From Lachnospiraceae bacterium (lineage in GTDB: Bacteria; Bacillota; Clostridia; Lachnospirales; Lachnospiraceae): a DNA stretch of 24,262 nucleotides. Below the pieces are notes generated by a model. That model saw only the letters and a program-made list of their open reading frames with translations, was not told the DNA's origin and did no database searches. Positions 24,055-24,262 of the stretch are shown piece by piece. The translations under genes and the position numbers were made by a program. Where the stretch lies: positions 1-24,262 of the forward strand of contig CAAGFJ010000024.1 in the NCBI GenBank assembly GCA_900769115.1, given 5' to 3'. The first letter of the stretch is position 1; each line of letters starts with the position of its first letter.

Positions 24055-24076
24055 AAATTACCTTTTCAGGTAATTT
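24055..24076 (-). other. Hairpin upstream of tRNA-Trp
   Basis: AAATTACCT (24055-24063) and AGGTAATTT (24068-24076) form a perfect 9-bp stem with a 4-base loop (GAAA on the minus strand), followed there by TTTTCTTATATC. It could end an upstream minus-strand transcript or mark the processing site of a tRNA precursor. It lies 10 bases from the tRNA 5' end. Confidence 0.5.
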
Positions 24077-24262
24077 CTATATTAGTTATACCTTCAGAAC
24101 TTCACACAAAGATTACATCTATGTTACATATCTTGTCTGTTCATCTGTTTGTAAGTTCCTGCTTCGCTTCCGCTTGCACTCACTAACTGCACAGATATGT
24201 CTACGACTAGGCTCAAGCTTCGTTTTCACTCGCTTTCCCCAAGTTCTCTGACTAAGTTAAGC
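24077..24262. other. Gene-free right edge with degenerate GCTTCG-type repeats
   Basis: No credible coding frame with a ribosome site is present. Two related segments, one starting GCTTCGCTTCCGCTTGC (24161) and one starting GCTTCGTTTTCACTCGC (24217), differ mainly by transitions. Separately, ACATATCT (24126-24133) and AGATATGT (24193-24200) form an 8-bp inverted repeat. The nature of the sequence is unknown; it may continue outside the window. Confidence 0.4.

Noticed and set aside
1..24262. CRISPR arrays, insertion sequences, prophage genes or rRNA.
   Set aside because: No regularly spaced direct repeats, transposase, integrase or rRNA sequence was seen.

Overview
The window looks like chromosomal DNA of a low-GC Clostridia bacterium, most likely Lachnospiraceae (Clostridium cluster XIVa). 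This rests on AT-rich composition, strong AGGAGG ribosome binding sites, sigma-A type promoters, a tRNA without an encoded CCA end, a single-chain 1251-residue PurL, a YtrA-type GntR/ABC operon and an alr-mazF neighbourhood. This is inference from gene content; no marker gene fixes the genus.

Layout. (1) Positions 1-72 hold the 5' end of a gene running off the left edge. (2) 302-5966, minus strand: an efflux block of a MarR regulator, two half-size ABC exporter subunits forming an asymmetric heterodimer, and a MATE pump. A palindrome overlaps the likely MarR promoter. (3) 6184-8053, minus: a GntR (YtrA-like) regulator, an ABC ATPase and a membrane permease with overlapping reading frames. (4) 8222-12387, minus: a CorC-like CBS protein, then the chain nnr (NAD(P)HX repair), alr (alanine racemase) and a MazF/EndoA RNase with no visible antitoxin gene. 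(5) 12547-16302, minus: purL, alone, behind its own promoter. (6) 16454-20445: a CheX-like protein and a CheY-like receiver on the minus strand, divergent from a membrane GGDEF-EAL protein on the plus strand. (7) 20554-22062: small genes (DUF1292 protein, small membrane protein, 74-residue conserved-looking protein on the opposite strand) and a GNAT acetyltransferase. (8) 22071-23706, minus: an ECF-type sigma factor and a single-pass anti-sigma-like protein. (9) 23974-24044, minus: tRNA-Trp(CCA) with a strong terminator, then gene-free sequence to the right edge.

The most interesting part is region 6. The CheX-like protein begins with tandem repeats of 29-residue period. The two central units match, with exact spacing, the double 24-residue motif with 5-residue spacer known from MshEN-type cyclic-di-GMP-binding domains. 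Its C-terminus carries a CheX-like ExxN signature, the next gene is a CheY-like receiver, and a GGDEF-EAL protein with apparently intact catalytic motifs is divergently transcribed next door. I infer a compact module in which c-di-GMP made or destroyed by the membrane enzyme controls dephosphorylation of the CheY-like receiver.

Functions are recognised from motifs and family knowledge only; no database search was possible. Start codons were re-chosen from ribosome binding sites in several genes.
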